A DNA stretch of 13,500 nt from contig NC_135554.1 in NCBI RefSeq assembly GCF_964340395.1, positions 5,266,975 through 5,280,474 on the forward strand, given 5' to 3'. This DNA is from Glandiceps talaboti (taxonomy: Eukaryota > Hemichordata > Enteropneusta > Spengelidae). Position 1 is the stretch's first letter; each line of letters opens with the position of its first letter. The translations under genes were made by a program, and so were the position numbers. Below the pieces are notes generated by a model that saw nothing but the letters and a program-made list of their open reading frames with translations, ran no database searches and was not told the origin of the DNA. This document shows positions 1 through 10,918 of the stretch, one piece after another.

Positions 1-2
1 TC

Positions 3-420
3 TCAGTAATTGTACAATTCCAAAATCTTCACTTACTTCTTCCACTTCTTGATTGGCTGTCTGGTGTTCATCTGCCATCTGTGTTCGTGTCATCTTCCGT
101 GACCTTGAGTTCCATCCTGAAAGGAATGAATCAAACAATACAGTATAAACTTATTGATGGAATGAAATAACAGTTATTTAGATTCTAATATTTACTCTTA
201 AAGTTGCCACTACTCAATTTAACCTTTTTGAAAAGATATTACCACGGATAATACAAATCTGTTCATCTCCAATATTTCTTTATTCTGCTACAATCTACTT
301 GTGACATAAGGTTGTCATTACTTGTCGTGTGCTTAGTACTGACAAAAGAACTTTTTGATTACTTATACTTTCCATTGCAGATGGGAAGAAATATTGGGCA
401 ACAAAATTTAATGACCATTC
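3..420. repeat. Monomer M1 (418 bp, frameshifted segment A)
   Basis: Has the 2-bp deletion (tctccaatattt) near 270-273, acaaatctg, and gattac at the position usually gataac. Position 12 is g, so the minus-strand codon that is usually TAA reads CAA. Confidence 0.9.
243..331 (-). pseudogene. Segment A of M1, frameshifted
   Basis: A 2-bp deletion near 270-273 shifts the candidate frame and brings in an early TGA. The donor and acceptor bases are unchanged. Confidence 0.3.
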
Positions 421-840
421 TCAGTAATTATACAATTCCAAAATCTTCACTTACTTCTTCCACTTCTTGATTGGCTGTCTGGTGTTCATCTGCCATCTGT
501 GTTCGTGTCATCTTCCGTGACCTTGAGTTCCATCCTGAAAGGAATGAATCAAACAATACAGTATAAACTTATTGATGGAATGAAATAACAGTTGTTTAGA
601 TTACAATATTTACTCTTAAAGTTGCCACTACTCAATTTAACCTTTTTGAAAAGATATTACCACGGATAATACAATTCTGTTCATCTCCAAAATATTTCTT
701 CATTCTGCTACAATCTACTTGTGACATAAGGTTGTCATTACTTGTCGTTTACTTAGTACTGACAAAAGAACTTTTTGATAACTTATACTTTCCATTGCAG
801 ATGGGAAGAAATACTGGGCAACAAAATTTAATGACCATTC
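421..840. repeat. Monomer M2
   Basis: Private markers with M10 are gttgtttag, gattacaat, gtcgtttac and atactggg. The tta at 749-751 makes a minus-strand TAA at the first codon of candidate segment A. Confidence 0.9.
661..751 (-). pseudogene. Segment A of M2, first codon is TAA
   Basis: The usual CAC or TAC codon is TAA here because + strand 749-751 reads tta. The rest of the segment is open. Confidence 0.3.
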
Positions 841-1260
841 TCAGTAATTATACAATTCCAAAATCTTCACTTACTTCTTCCACTTCTTGATTGGCTGTCT
901 GGTGTTCATCTGCCATCTGTGTTCGTGTCATCTTCCGTGACCTTGAGTTCCATCCTGAAAGGAATGAATCCAACAATAAAGTATAAACTTACTGATGGAA
1001 TTAAATAACAGTTATTTAGATTCTAATATTTACTCTTAAAGTTGCCACTACTCAATTTAACCTTTTTGAAAAGATATTACCAATGATAATACAATTCTGT
1101 TCATCTCCAAAATATTTCTTCATTCTGCTACAATCTACTTGTGACATAAGGTTGTCATTACTTGTCGTGTGCTTAGTACTGACAAAACAACTTATTGATA
1201 ACTTATACTTTCCATTGCAGATGGGAAGAAATATTGGGCAACAAAATTTAATGACCATTC
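841..1260. repeat. Monomer M3
   Basis: Shares with M11 the markers aatccaac, aataaag, cttactgatgg, aattaaat, caatgat and cttattg. Segment A has Ile in place of the usual Arg just before the donor. Confidence 0.9.
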
Positions 1261-1680
1261 TCAGTAATTATACAATTCCAAAATCTTCACTTACTTCTTC
1301 CACTTCTTGATTGGCTGTCTGGTGTTCATCTGCCATCTGTGTTCGTGTCATCTTCCGTGACCTTGACTTCCATCCTGAAAGGAATGAATCAAACAATACA
1401 GTATAAACTTATTGATGGAATGAAATAACAGTTATTTAGATTCTAATATTTACTCTTAAAGTTGCCACTACTCAATTTAACCTTTTTGAAAAGATATTAC
1501 CACGGATAATACAATTCTGTTCATCTCCAAAATACTTCTTCATTCTGCTACAATCTACTTGTGACATAAGGTTGCCATTAATTGTCGTGTGCTTAGTACT
1601 GACAAAAGAACTTTTTGATAACTTATACTTTCCATTGCAGATGGGAAGAAATATTGGGCAACAAAATTTAATGACCATTC
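1261..1680. repeat. Monomer M4
   Basis: Markers are gacttcc in segment B (Asn to Lys in the candidate frame), atacttc, and gccattaatt in segment A (Asp to Gly and Ser to Ile). Confidence 0.9.
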
Positions 1681-2100
1681 TCAGTAATTATACAATTCCA
1701 AAATCTTCACTTACTTCTTCCACTTCTTGATTGGCTGTCTGGTGTTCATCTGCCATCTGTGTTCGTGTCATCTTCCGTGACCTTGAGTTTCATCCTGAAA
1801 GGAATGAATCAAACAATACAGTATAAACTTACTGTTGGAATGAAATAACAGTTATTTAGATTCTAATATTTACTCTTAAAGTTGCCACTACTCAATTTAA
1901 CCTTTTTGAAAAGATATTACCACGGATAATACAATTCTGTTCATCTCCAAAATATTTCTTTATTCTGCTACAATCTACTTGTGACATAAGGTTGTCATTA
2001 CTTGTCGTGTGCTTAGTACTGACAAAACAACTTTTTGATAACTTATACTTTCCATTGCAGATGGGAAGAAATATTGGGCAACAAAATTTAATGACCATTC
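1681..2100. repeat. Monomer M5 (stop in segment B)
   Basis: Markers are gagtttcat, cttactgttgg, tttattctg and acaaaacaac. The t at 1790 turns the candidate Trp codon TGG of segment B into TGA. Confidence 0.9.
1715..1794 (-). pseudogene. Segment B of M5, Trp to stop
   Basis: One transition at 1790 makes TGA of the first full codon. The splice-like boundaries are intact. Confidence 0.3.
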
Positions 2101-2520
2101 TCAGTAATTATACAATTCCAAAATCTTCACTTACTTCTTCCACTTCTTGATTGGCTGTCTGGTGTTCATCTGCCATCTGTGTTCGTGTCATCTTCCGTGA
2201 CCTTGACTTCCATCCTGAAAGGAATGAATCAAACAATACAGTATAAACTTATTGATGGAATGAAATAACAGTTATTTAGATTCTAATATTTACTCTTAAA
2301 GTTGCCACTACTCAATTTAACCTTTTTGAAAAGATATTACCACGGATAATACAATTCTGTTCATCTCCAAAATACTTCTTCATTCTGCTACAATCTACTT
2401 GTGACATAAGGTTGCCATTACTTGTCGTGTACTTAGTACTGACAAAAGAACTTTTTGATAACTTATACTTTCCATTGCAGATGGGAAGAAATATTGGGCA
2501 ACAAAATTTAATGACCATTC
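2101..2520. repeat. Monomer M6
   Basis: Combines gacttcc, atacttc, gccattactt and gtgtac (His to Tyr at the start of segment A). It differs from M14 only at 2207. Confidence 0.9.
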
Positions 2521-2940
2521 TCAGTAATTATACAATTCCAAAATCTTCACTTACTTCTTCCACTTCTTGATTGGCTGTCTGGTGTTCATCTGCCATCTGT
2601 GTTCGTGTCATCTTCCGTGACCTTGAGTTCCATCCTGAAAGGAATGAATCAAACAATACAGTATAAACTTATTGATGGAATGAAATAACAGTTATTTAGA
2701 TTCTAATATTTACTCTTAAAGTTGCCACTACTCAATTTAACCTTTTTGAAAAGATATTACCACGGATAATACAATTCTGTTCATCTCCAAAATATTTCTT
2801 CATTCTGCTACAATCTACTTGTGACATAAGGTTGTCATTACTTGTCGTGTACTTAGTACTGACAAAAGAACTTTTTGATAACTTATACTTTTCATTGCAG
2901 ATGGGAATAAATATTGGGCAACAAAATTTAATGACCATTC
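2521..2940. repeat. Monomer M7
   Basis: Markers are gtgtac, ctttt before cattgcag, and gggaataaat. It is the leftmost member of the 'ggaataa' class that becomes common to the right. Confidence 0.9.
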
Positions 2941-3360
2941 TCAGTAATTATACAATTCCAAAATCTTCACTTACTTCTTCCACTTCTTGATTGGCTGTCT
3001 GGTGTTCATCTGCCATCTGTGTTCGTGTCATCTTCCGTGACCTTGAGTTCCATCCTGAAAGGAATGAATCAAACAATACAGTATAAACTTATTGATGGAA
3101 TGAAATAACAGTTATTTAGATTCTAATATTTACTCTTAAAGTTGCCACTACTCAATTTAACCTTTTTAAAAAGATATTACCACGGATAATATAATTCTGT
3201 TCATCTCCAAAATATTTCTTTATTCTGTTACAATCTACTTGTGACATAAGGTTGTCATTACTTGTCGTGTGCTTAGTACTGACAAAACAACTTTTTGATA
3301 ACTTATACTTTCCATTGCAGATGGGAAGAAATATTGGGCAACAAAATTTAATGACCATTC
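2941..3360. repeat. Monomer M8
   Basis: Private markers are ctttttaaaaag, and ataatataattctg together with tttattctgtta. The change at ctgtta gives Ser to Asn in segment A. It is not matched closely by M16, the monomer in the equivalent position. Confidence 0.9.
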
Positions 3361-3496
3361 TCAGTAATTGTACAATTCCAAAATCTTCACTTACTTCTTC
3401 CACTTCTTGATTGGCTGTCTGGTGTTCATCTGCCATCTGTGTTCGTGTCATCTTCCGTGACCTTGAGTTCCATCCTGAAAGGAATGAATCAAACAA
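3152..3496 (-). other. Read-through ORF, segment B of M9 into segment A of M8
   Basis: An open frame of 114 codons runs from just before segment B, through the candidate 123-bp intron, and past segment A. It exists because g at 3370 makes CAA where most monomers have TAA. It begins at TTG, not ATG, so it is not a convincing stand-alone gene; it matters as a test of whether B, intron and A could be one 294-nt exon. Confidence 0.2.
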
Positions 3497-3778
3497 TACA
3501 GTATAAACTTATTGATGGAATGAAATAACAGTTATTTAGATTCTAATATTTACTCTTAAAGTTGCCACTACTCAATTTAACCTTTTTGAAAAGATATTAC
3601 CACGGATAATACAAATCTGTTCATCTCCAATATTTCTTTATTCTGCTACAATCTACTTGTGACATAAGGTTGTCATTACTTGTCGTGTGCTTAGTACTGA
3701 CAAAAGAACTTTTTGATTACTTATACTTTCCATTGCAGATGGGAAGAAATATTGGGCAACAAAATTTAATGACCATTC
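3361..3778. repeat. Monomer M9 (418 bp, copy of M1)
   Basis: Carries the same 2-bp deletion (near 3628-3631), acaaatctg and gattac as M1. The g at 3370 opens the minus-strand frame from segment B into the next segment A. Confidence 0.9.
3601..3689 (-). pseudogene. Segment A of M9, frameshifted
   Basis: Inherited copy of the M1 deletion, not an independent event. Confidence 0.3.
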
Positions 3779-4198
3779 TCAGTAATTATACAATTCCAAA
3801 ATCTTCACTTACTTCTTCCACTTCTTGATTGGCTGTCTGGTGTTCATCTGCCATCTGTGTTCGTGTCATCTTCCGTGACCTTGAGTTCCATCCTGAAAGG
3901 AATGAATCAAACAATACAGTATAAACTTATTGATGGAATGAAATAACAGTTGTTTAGATTACAATATTTACTCTTAAAGTTGCCACTACTCAATTTAACC
4001 TTTTTGAAAAGATATTACCACGGATAATACAATTCTGTTCATCTCCAAAATATTTCTTCATTCTGCTACAATCTACTTGTGACATAAGGTTGTCATTACT
4101 TGTCGTTTACTTAGTACTGACAAAAGAACTTTTTGATAACTTATACTTTCCATTGCAGATGGGAAGAAATACTGGGCAACAAAATTTAATGACCATTC
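3779..4198. repeat. Monomer M10 (copy of M2)
   Basis: Reads as identical to M2, including the minus-strand TAA (tta at 4107-4109) at the start of segment A. Confidence 0.9.
4019..4109 (-). pseudogene. Segment A of M10, first codon is TAA
   Basis: Inherited copy of the M2 lesion (tta at 4107-4109). Confidence 0.3.
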
Positions 4199-4618
4199 TC
4201 AGTAATTATACAATTCCAAAATCTTCACTTACTTCTTCCACTTCTTGATTGGCTGTCTGGTGTTCATCTGCCATCTGTGTTCGTGTCATCTTCCGTGACC
4301 TTGAGTTCCATCCTGAAAGGAATGAATCCAACAATAAAGTATAAACTTACTGATGGAATTAAATAACAGTTATTTAGATTCTAATATTTACTCTTAAAGT
4401 TGCCACTACTCAATTTAACCTTTTTGAAAAGATATTACCAATGATAATACAATTCTGTTCATCTCCAAAATATTTCTTCATTCTGCTACAATCTACTTGT
4501 GACATAAGGTTGTCATTACTTGTCGTGTGCTTAGTACTGACAAAACAACTTATTGATAACTTATACTTTCCATTGCAGATGGGAAGAAATATTGGGCAAC
4601 AAAATTTAATGACCATTC
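4199..4618. repeat. Monomer M11 (copy of M3)
   Basis: Keeps all M3 markers, including caatgat and cttattg. Confidence 0.9.
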
Positions 4619-5038
4619 TCAGTAATTATACAATTCCAAAATCTTCACTTACTTCTTCCACTTCTTGATTGGCTGTCTGGTGTTCATCTGCCATCTGTGT
4701 TCGTGTCATCTTCCGTGACCTTGACTTCCATCCTGAAAGGAATGAATCAAACAATACAGTATAAACTTATTGATGGAATGAAATAACAGTTATTTAGATT
4801 CTAATATTTACTCTTAAAGTTGCCACTACTCAATTTAACCTTTTTGAAAAGATATTACCACGGATAATACAATTCTGTTCATCTCCAAAATACTTCTTCA
4901 TTCTGCTACAATCTACTTGTGACATAAGGTTGCCATTAATTGTCGTGTGCTTAGTACTGACAAAAGAACTTTTTGATAACTTATACTTTCCATTGCAGAT
5001 GGGAAGAAATATTGGGCAACAAAATTTAATGACCATTC
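4619..5038. repeat. Monomer M12 (copy of M4)
   Basis: Keeps gacttcc, atacttc and gccattaatt. Confidence 0.9.
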
Positions 5039-5458
5039 TCAGTAATTATACAATTCCAAAATCTTCACTTACTTCTTCCACTTCTTGATTGGCTGTCTGG
5101 TGTTCATCTGCCATCTGTGTTCGTGTCATCTTCCGTGACCTTGAGTTTCATCCTGAAAGGAATGAATCAAACAATACAGTATAAACTTACTGTTGGAATG
5201 AAATAACAGTTATTTAGATTCTAATATTTACTCTTAAAGTTGCCACTACTCAATTTAACCTTTTTGAAAAGATATTACCACGGATAATACAATTCTGTTC
5301 ATCTCCAAAATATTTCTTTATTCTGCTACAATCTACTTGTGACATAAGGTTGTCATTACTTGTCGTGTGCTTAGTACTGACAAAACAACTTTTTGATAAC
5401 TTATACTTTCCATTGCAGATGGGAAGAAATATTGGGCAACAAAATTTAATGACCATTC
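5039..5458. repeat. Monomer M13 (copy of M5, stop in segment B)
   Basis: The t at 5148 makes the same TGA as in M5. Read in the minus-strand direction from the right edge of the window, this is the first break in the candidate spliced frame. Confidence 0.9.
5073..5152 (-). pseudogene. Segment B of M13, Trp to stop
   Basis: Inherited copy of the M5 lesion (t at 5148). In minus-strand order it is the first break after 19 consecutive open monomers. Confidence 0.3.
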
Positions 5459-5878
5459 TCAGTAATTATACAATTCCAAAATCTTCACTTACTTCTTCCA
5501 CTTCTTGATTGGCTGTCTGGTGTTCATCTGCCATCTGTGTTCGTGTCATCTTCCGTGACCTTGAGTTCCATCCTGAAAGGAATGAATCAAACAATACAGT
5601 ATAAACTTATTGATGGAATGAAATAACAGTTATTTAGATTCTAATATTTACTCTTAAAGTTGCCACTACTCAATTTAACCTTTTTGAAAAGATATTACCA
5701 CGGATAATACAATTCTGTTCATCTCCAAAATACTTCTTCATTCTGCTACAATCTACTTGTGACATAAGGTTGCCATTACTTGTCGTGTACTTAGTACTGA
5801 CAAAAGAACTTTTTGATAACTTATACTTTCCATTGCAGATGGGAAGAAATATTGGGCAACAAAATTTAATGACCATTC
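5459..5878. repeat. Monomer M14
   Basis: Equals M6 apart from the common gagttcc in segment B. Its right part also matches M19. Confidence 0.9.
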
Positions 5879-6298
5879 TCAGTAATTATACAATTCCAAA
5901 ATCTTCACTTACTTCTTCCACTTCTTGATTGGCTGTCTGGTGTTCATCTGCCATCTGTGTTCGTGTCATCTTCCGTGACCTTGAGTTCCATCCTGAAAGG
6001 AATGAATCAAACAATACAGTATAAACTTATTGATGGAATGAAATAACAGTTATTTAGATTCTAATATTTACTCTTAAAGTTGCCACTACTCAATTTAACC
6101 TTTTTGAAAAGATATTACCACAGATAATATAATTCTGTTCATCACCAAAATATTTCTTCATTCTGCTACAATCTACTTGTGACATAAGGTTGTCATTACT
6201 TGTCGTGTACTTAGTACTGACAAAAGAACTTTTTGATAACTTATACTTTTCATTGCAGATGGGAATAAATATTGGGCAACAAAATTTAATGACCATTC
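5879..6298. repeat. Monomer M15
   Basis: Markers are cacagat, ataatataattctg, tcaccaaaa, gtgtac and gggaataaat. It is one base from M20 (t at 6130). Confidence 0.9.
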
Positions 6299-6718
6299 TC
6301 AGTAATTATACAATTCCAAAATCTTCACTTACTTCTTCCACTTCTTGATTGGCTGTCTGGTGTTCATCTGTCATCTGTGTTCGTGTCATCTTCCGTGACC
6401 TTGAGTTCCATCCTGAAAGGAATGAATCAAACAATACAGTATAAACTTACTGTTGGAATGAAATAACAGTTATTTAGATTCTAATATTTACTCTTAAAGT
6501 TGCCACTACTCAATTTAACCTTTTTGAAAAGATATTACCACGGATAATACAATTCTGTTCATCTCCAAAATATTTCTTCATTCTGCTACAATCTACTTGT
6601 GACATAAGGTTGTCATTACTTGTCGTGTGCTTAGTACTGACAAAACAACTTTTTGATAACTTATACTTTCCATTGCAGATGGGAAGAAATATTGGGCAAC
6701 AAAATTTAATGACCATTC
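6299..6718. repeat. Monomer M16
   Basis: Markers are ctgtcatctg in segment B (Ala to Thr), cttactgttgg, gtgtgc and acaaaacaac. M21 and M27 read as the same variant. Confidence 0.9.
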
Positions 6719-7138
6719 TCAGTAATTATACAATTCCAAAATCTTCACTTACTTCTTCCACTTCTTGATTGGCTGTCTGGTGTTCATCTGCCATCTGTGT
6801 TCGTGTCATCTTCCGTGACCTTGAGTTCCATCCTGAAAGGAATGAATCAAACAATACAGTATAAACTTATTGATGGAATGAAATAACAGTTATTTAGATT
6901 CTAATGTTTACTCTTAAAGTTGCCACTACTCAATTTAACCTTTTTGAAAAGATATTACCACAGATAATACAATTCTGTTCATCACCAAAATATTTCTTCA
7001 TTCTGCTACAATTTACTTGTGACATAAGGTTGTCATTACTTGTCGTGTACTTAGTACTGACAAAAGAACTTTTTGATAACTTATACTTTTCATTGCAGAT
7101 GGGAATAAATATTGGGCAACAAAATTTAATGACCATTC
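6719..7138. repeat. Monomer M17
   Basis: Markers are aatgttta, cacagat, tcaccaaaa and caatttact (Asp to Asn in segment A). M22 and M28 read as identical. Confidence 0.9.
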
Positions 7139-7558
7139 TCAGTAATTATACAATTCCAAAATCTTCACTTACTTCTTCCACTTCTTGATTGGCTGTCTGG
7201 TGTTCATCTGCCATCTGTGTTCGTGTCATCTTCCGTGACCTTGAGTTCCATCCTGAAAGGAATGAATCAAACAATACAGTATAAACTTACTGTTTGAATG
7301 AAATAACAGTTATTTAGATTCTAATATTTACTCTTAAAGTTGCCACTACTCAATTTAACCTTTTTGAAAAGATATTACCACGGATAATACAATTCTGTTC
7401 ATCTCCACAATACTTCTTCATTCTGCTACAATCTACTTGTAACATAAGGTTGTCATTACTTGTCGTGTGCTTAGTACTGACAAAACAACTTTTTGATAAC
7501 TTATACTTTCCATTGCAGATCGGAAGAAATATTGGGCAACAAAATTTAATGACCATTT
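7139..7558. repeat. Monomer M18
   Basis: Markers are cttactgtttg, ccacaatac (Phe to Cys), gtaacat (Ser to Leu), atcggaag and a final accatttt. M23 and M29 are the same. Confidence 0.9.
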
Positions 7559-7694
7559 TCAGTAATTCTACAATTCCAAAATCTTCACTTACTTCTTCCA
7601 CTTCTTGATTGGCTGTCTGGTGTTCATCTGTCATCTGTGTTCGTGTCATCTTCCGTGACCTTGAGTTCCATCCTGAAAGGAATGAATCAAACAA
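7350..7694 (-). other. Read-through ORF, M19 segment B into M18 segment A
   Basis: Same architecture as the M9/M8 read-through, but the opening change is c at 7568, giving GAA (Glu). It ends at the same TGA beyond the candidate donor. Confidence 0.2.
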
Positions 7695-7978
7695 TACAGT
7701 ATAAACTTATTGATGGAATGAAATAACAGTTATTTAGATTCTAATATTTACTCTTAAAGTTGCCACTACTCAATTTAACCTTTTTGAAAAGATATTACCA
7801 CGGATAATACAATTCTGTTCATCTCCAAAATACTTCTTCATTCTGCTACAATCTACTTGTGACATAAGGTTGCCATTACTTGTCGTGTACTTAGTACTGA
7901 CAAAAGAACTTTTTGATAACTTATACTTTCCATTGCAGATGGGAAGAAATATTGGGCAACAAAATTTAATGACCATTC
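7559..7978. repeat. Monomer M19 (hybrid)
   Basis: The left end has aattctac and ctgtcatctg, like M24 and M30. From cttattgatgg onward it matches M14, with atacttc, gccattactt and gtgtac. The mixture marks a recombination or conversion junction between monomer positions 73 and about 150. Confidence 0.85.
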
Positions 7979-8398
7979 TCAGTAATTATACAATTCCAAA
8001 ATCTTCACTTACTTCTTCCACTTCTTGATTGGCTGTCTGGTGTTCATCTGCCATCTGTGTTCGTGTCATCTTCCGTGACCTTGAGTTCCATCCTGAAAGG
8101 AATGAATCAAACAATACAGTATAAACTTATTGATGGAATGAAATAACAGTTATTTAGATTCTAATATTTACTCTTAAAGTTGCCACTACTCAATTTAACC
8201 TTTTTGAAAAGATATTACCACAGATAATACAATTCTGTTCATCACCAAAATATTTCTTCATTCTGCTACAATCTACTTGTGACATAAGGTTGTCATTACT
8301 TGTCGTGTACTTAGTACTGACAAAAGAACTTTTTGATAACTTATACTTTTCATTGCAGATGGGAATAAATATTGGGCAACAAAATTTAATGACCATTC
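7979..8398. repeat. Monomer M20
   Basis: Markers are cacagataatac, tcaccaaaa, gtgtac and gggaataaat. It starts the 6-monomer unit and equals M26. Confidence 0.9.
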
Positions 8399-8818
8399 TC
8401 AGTAATTATACAATTCCAAAATCTTCACTTACTTCTTCCACTTCTTGATTGGCTGTCTGGTGTTCATCTGTCATCTGTGTTCGTGTCATCTTCCGTGACC
8501 TTGAGTTCCATCCTGAAAGGAATGAATCAAACAATACAGTATAAACTTACTGTTGGAATGAAATAACAGTTATTTAGATTCTAATATTTACTCTTAAAGT
8601 TGCCACTACTCAATTTAACCTTTTTGAAAAGATATTACCACGGATAATACAATTCTGTTCATCTCCAAAATATTTCTTCATTCTGCTACAATCTACTTGT
8701 GACATAAGGTTGTCATTACTTGTCGTGTGCTTAGTACTGACAAAACAACTTTTTGATAACTTATACTTTCCATTGCAGATGGGAAGAAATATTGGGCAAC
8801 AAAATTTAATGACCATTC
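8399..8818. repeat. Monomer M21
   Basis: Same variant as M16 and M27. Confidence 0.9.
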
Positions 8819-9238
8819 TCAGTAATTATACAATTCCAAAATCTTCACTTACTTCTTCCACTTCTTGATTGGCTGTCTGGTGTTCATCTGCCATCTGTGT
8901 TCGTGTCATCTTCCGTGACCTTGAGTTCCATCCTGAAAGGAATGAATCAAACAATACAGTATAAACTTATTGATGGAATGAAATAACAGTTATTTAGATT
9001 CTAATGTTTACTCTTAAAGTTGCCACTACTCAATTTAACCTTTTTGAAAAGATATTACCACAGATAATACAATTCTGTTCATCACCAAAATATTTCTTCA
9101 TTCTGCTACAATTTACTTGTGACATAAGGTTGTCATTACTTGTCGTGTACTTAGTACTGACAAAAGAACTTTTTGATAACTTATACTTTTCATTGCAGAT
9201 GGGAATAAATATTGGGCAACAAAATTTAATGACCATTC
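8819..9238. repeat. Monomer M22
   Basis: Same variant as M17 and M28, with aatgttta and caatttact. Confidence 0.9.
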
Positions 9239-9658
9239 TCAGTAATTATACAATTCCAAAATCTTCACTTACTTCTTCCACTTCTTGATTGGCTGTCTGG
9301 TGTTCATCTGCCATCTGTGTTCGTGTCATCTTCCGTGACCTTGAGTTCCATCCTGAAAGGAATGAATCAAACAATACAGTATAAACTTACTGTTTGAATG
9401 AAATAACAGTTATTTAGATTCTAATATTTACTCTTAAAGTTGCCACTACTCAATTTAACCTTTTTGAAAAGATATTACCACGGATAATACAATTCTGTTC
9501 ATCTCCACAATACTTCTTCATTCTGCTACAATCTACTTGTAACATAAGGTTGTCATTACTTGTCGTGTGCTTAGTACTGACAAAACAACTTTTTGATAAC
9601 TTATACTTTCCATTGCAGATCGGAAGAAATATTGGGCAACAAAATTTAATGACCATTT
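9239..9658. repeat. Monomer M23
   Basis: Same variant as M18 and M29, with atcggaag and accatttt at its end. Confidence 0.9.
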
Positions 9659-9794
9659 TCAGTAATTCTACAATTCCAAAATCTTCACTTACTTCTTCCA
9701 CTTCTTGATTGGCTGTCTGGTGTTCATCTGTCATCTGTGTTCGTGTCATCTTCCGTGACCTTGAGTTCCATCCTGAAAGGAATGAATCAAACAA
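9450..9794 (-). other. Read-through ORF, M24 into M23
   Basis: Carries the Glu codon through c at 9668; the translation equals the M19/M18 ORF and arises by duplication of it. Confidence 0.2.
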
Positions 9795-10078
9795 TACAGT
9801 ATAAACTTACTGTTGGAATGAAATAACAGTTATTTAGATTCTAATATTTACTCTTAAAGTTGCCACTACTCAATTTAACCTTTTTGAAAAGATATTACCA
9901 CGGATAATACAATTCTGTTCATCTCCAAAATATTTCTTCATTCTGCTACAATCTACTTGTGACATAAGGTTGTCATTACTTGTCGTGTGCTTAGTACTGA
10001 CAAAACAACTTTTTGATAACTTATACTTTCCATTGCAGATGGGAAGAAATATTGGGCAACAAAATTTAATGACCATTC
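9659..10078. repeat. Monomer M24 (hybrid)
   Basis: The left end matches M19 (aattctac, ctgtcatctg). The rest matches M16/M21 (cttactgttgg, tatttc, gtgtgc, acaaaacaac). This switch is where the 5-monomer periodicity ends. Confidence 0.85.
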
Positions 10079-10498
10079 TCAGTAATTATACAATTCCAAA
10101 ATCTTCACTTACTTCTTCCACTTCTTGATTGGCTGTCTGGTGTTCATCTGCCATCTGTGTTCGTGTCATCTTCCGTGACCTTGAGTTCCATCCTGAAAGG
10201 AATGAATCAAACAATACAGTATAAACTTATTGATGGAATGAAATAACAGTTATTTAGATTCTAATATTTACTCTTAAAGTTGCCACTACTCAATTTAACC
10301 TTTTTGAAAAGATATTACCACGGATAATACAATTCTGTTCATCACCAAAATATTTCTTCATTCTGCTACAATCTACTTGTGACATAAGGTTGTCATTACT
10401 TGTCGTGTACTTAGTACTGACAAAAGAACTTTTTGATAACTTATACTTTTCATTGCAGATGGGAATAAATATTGGGCAACAAAATTTAATGACCATTC
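10079..10498. repeat. Monomer M25
   Basis: Like M26 but with cacggat instead of cacagat, so segment A keeps Arg where M26 has Cys. Confidence 0.9.
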
Positions 10499-10918
10499 TC
10501 AGTAATTATACAATTCCAAAATCTTCACTTACTTCTTCCACTTCTTGATTGGCTGTCTGGTGTTCATCTGCCATCTGTGTTCGTGTCATCTTCCGTGACC
10601 TTGAGTTCCATCCTGAAAGGAATGAATCAAACAATACAGTATAAACTTATTGATGGAATGAAATAACAGTTATTTAGATTCTAATATTTACTCTTAAAGT
10701 TGCCACTACTCAATTTAACCTTTTTGAAAAGATATTACCACAGATAATACAATTCTGTTCATCACCAAAATATTTCTTCATTCTGCTACAATCTACTTGT
10801 GACATAAGGTTGTCATTACTTGTCGTGTACTTAGTACTGACAAAAGAACTTTTTGATAACTTATACTTTTCATTGCAGATGGGAATAAATATTGGGCAAC
10901 AAAATTTAATGACCATTC
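10499..10918. repeat. Monomer M26 (copy of M20)
   Basis: All M20 markers are present; it begins the second 6-monomer unit. Confidence 0.9.

Larger units (their letters stand above)
1..3358. repeat. Higher-order repeat, 8 monomers (3358 bp), first copy
   Basis: M1 to M8 are eight distinguishable monomer variants that recur in the same order starting at 3359. The odd length, 8 x 420 minus 2, comes from a 2-bp deletion in M1 that is also in M9. Shared rare markers in order are the deletion (M1), gattacaat and a tttac change (M2), caatgat and cttattg (M3), gacttcc (M4), gagtttcat (M5) and gacttcc (M6). Confidence 0.9.
3359..6120. repeat. Second copy of the 8-monomer repeat, decaying to the right
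   Basis: M9 to M13 read as identical to M1 to M5. M14 differs from M6 at one base (g at 5565 against c at 2207). M15 differs from M7 at three or more positions from about 6122 onward, and M16 differs from M8 more widely. The right limit is therefore approximate. The pattern fits a recent segmental duplication inside the array followed by a different recombination history on the right. Confidence 0.85.
5532..9809. repeat. 5-monomer (2100 bp) higher-order periodicity
   Basis: Sequence from about 5532 to 7709 matches 7632 to 9809 at a 2100-bp offset. The only difference I found by eye is t at 6130 against c at 8230. Markers carried are the M17/M22 pair (aatgttta plus caatttact) and the M18/M23 pair (ccacaatac, gtaacat, atcggaag). 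The match ends inside M19/M24, where cttattgatgg in one faces cttactgttgg in the other. Confidence 0.82.

Noticed and set aside
79-98. CENP-B box in the satellite (gttcgtgtcatcttccgtga)
   Set aside because: It begins with TTCG, but the required CGGG block at the correct spacing is missing.
220-236. cctttttgaaaagatat as a palindromic regulatory site or terminator
   Set aside because: The CTTTT/AAAAG stem is only five pairs with almost no loop, lies in AT-rich DNA, and is expected by chance.
6904-7188. Plus-strand ORFs of 75 and 94 codons (also at 1083-1310, 4441-4668, 9004-9288, 11524-11808)
   Set aside because: They depend on single-base variants that create an ATG or remove a stop (for example aatgttta), occur in only a few monomers, and overlap the better-supported minus-strand signals. 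They are shadows of repeat sequence.
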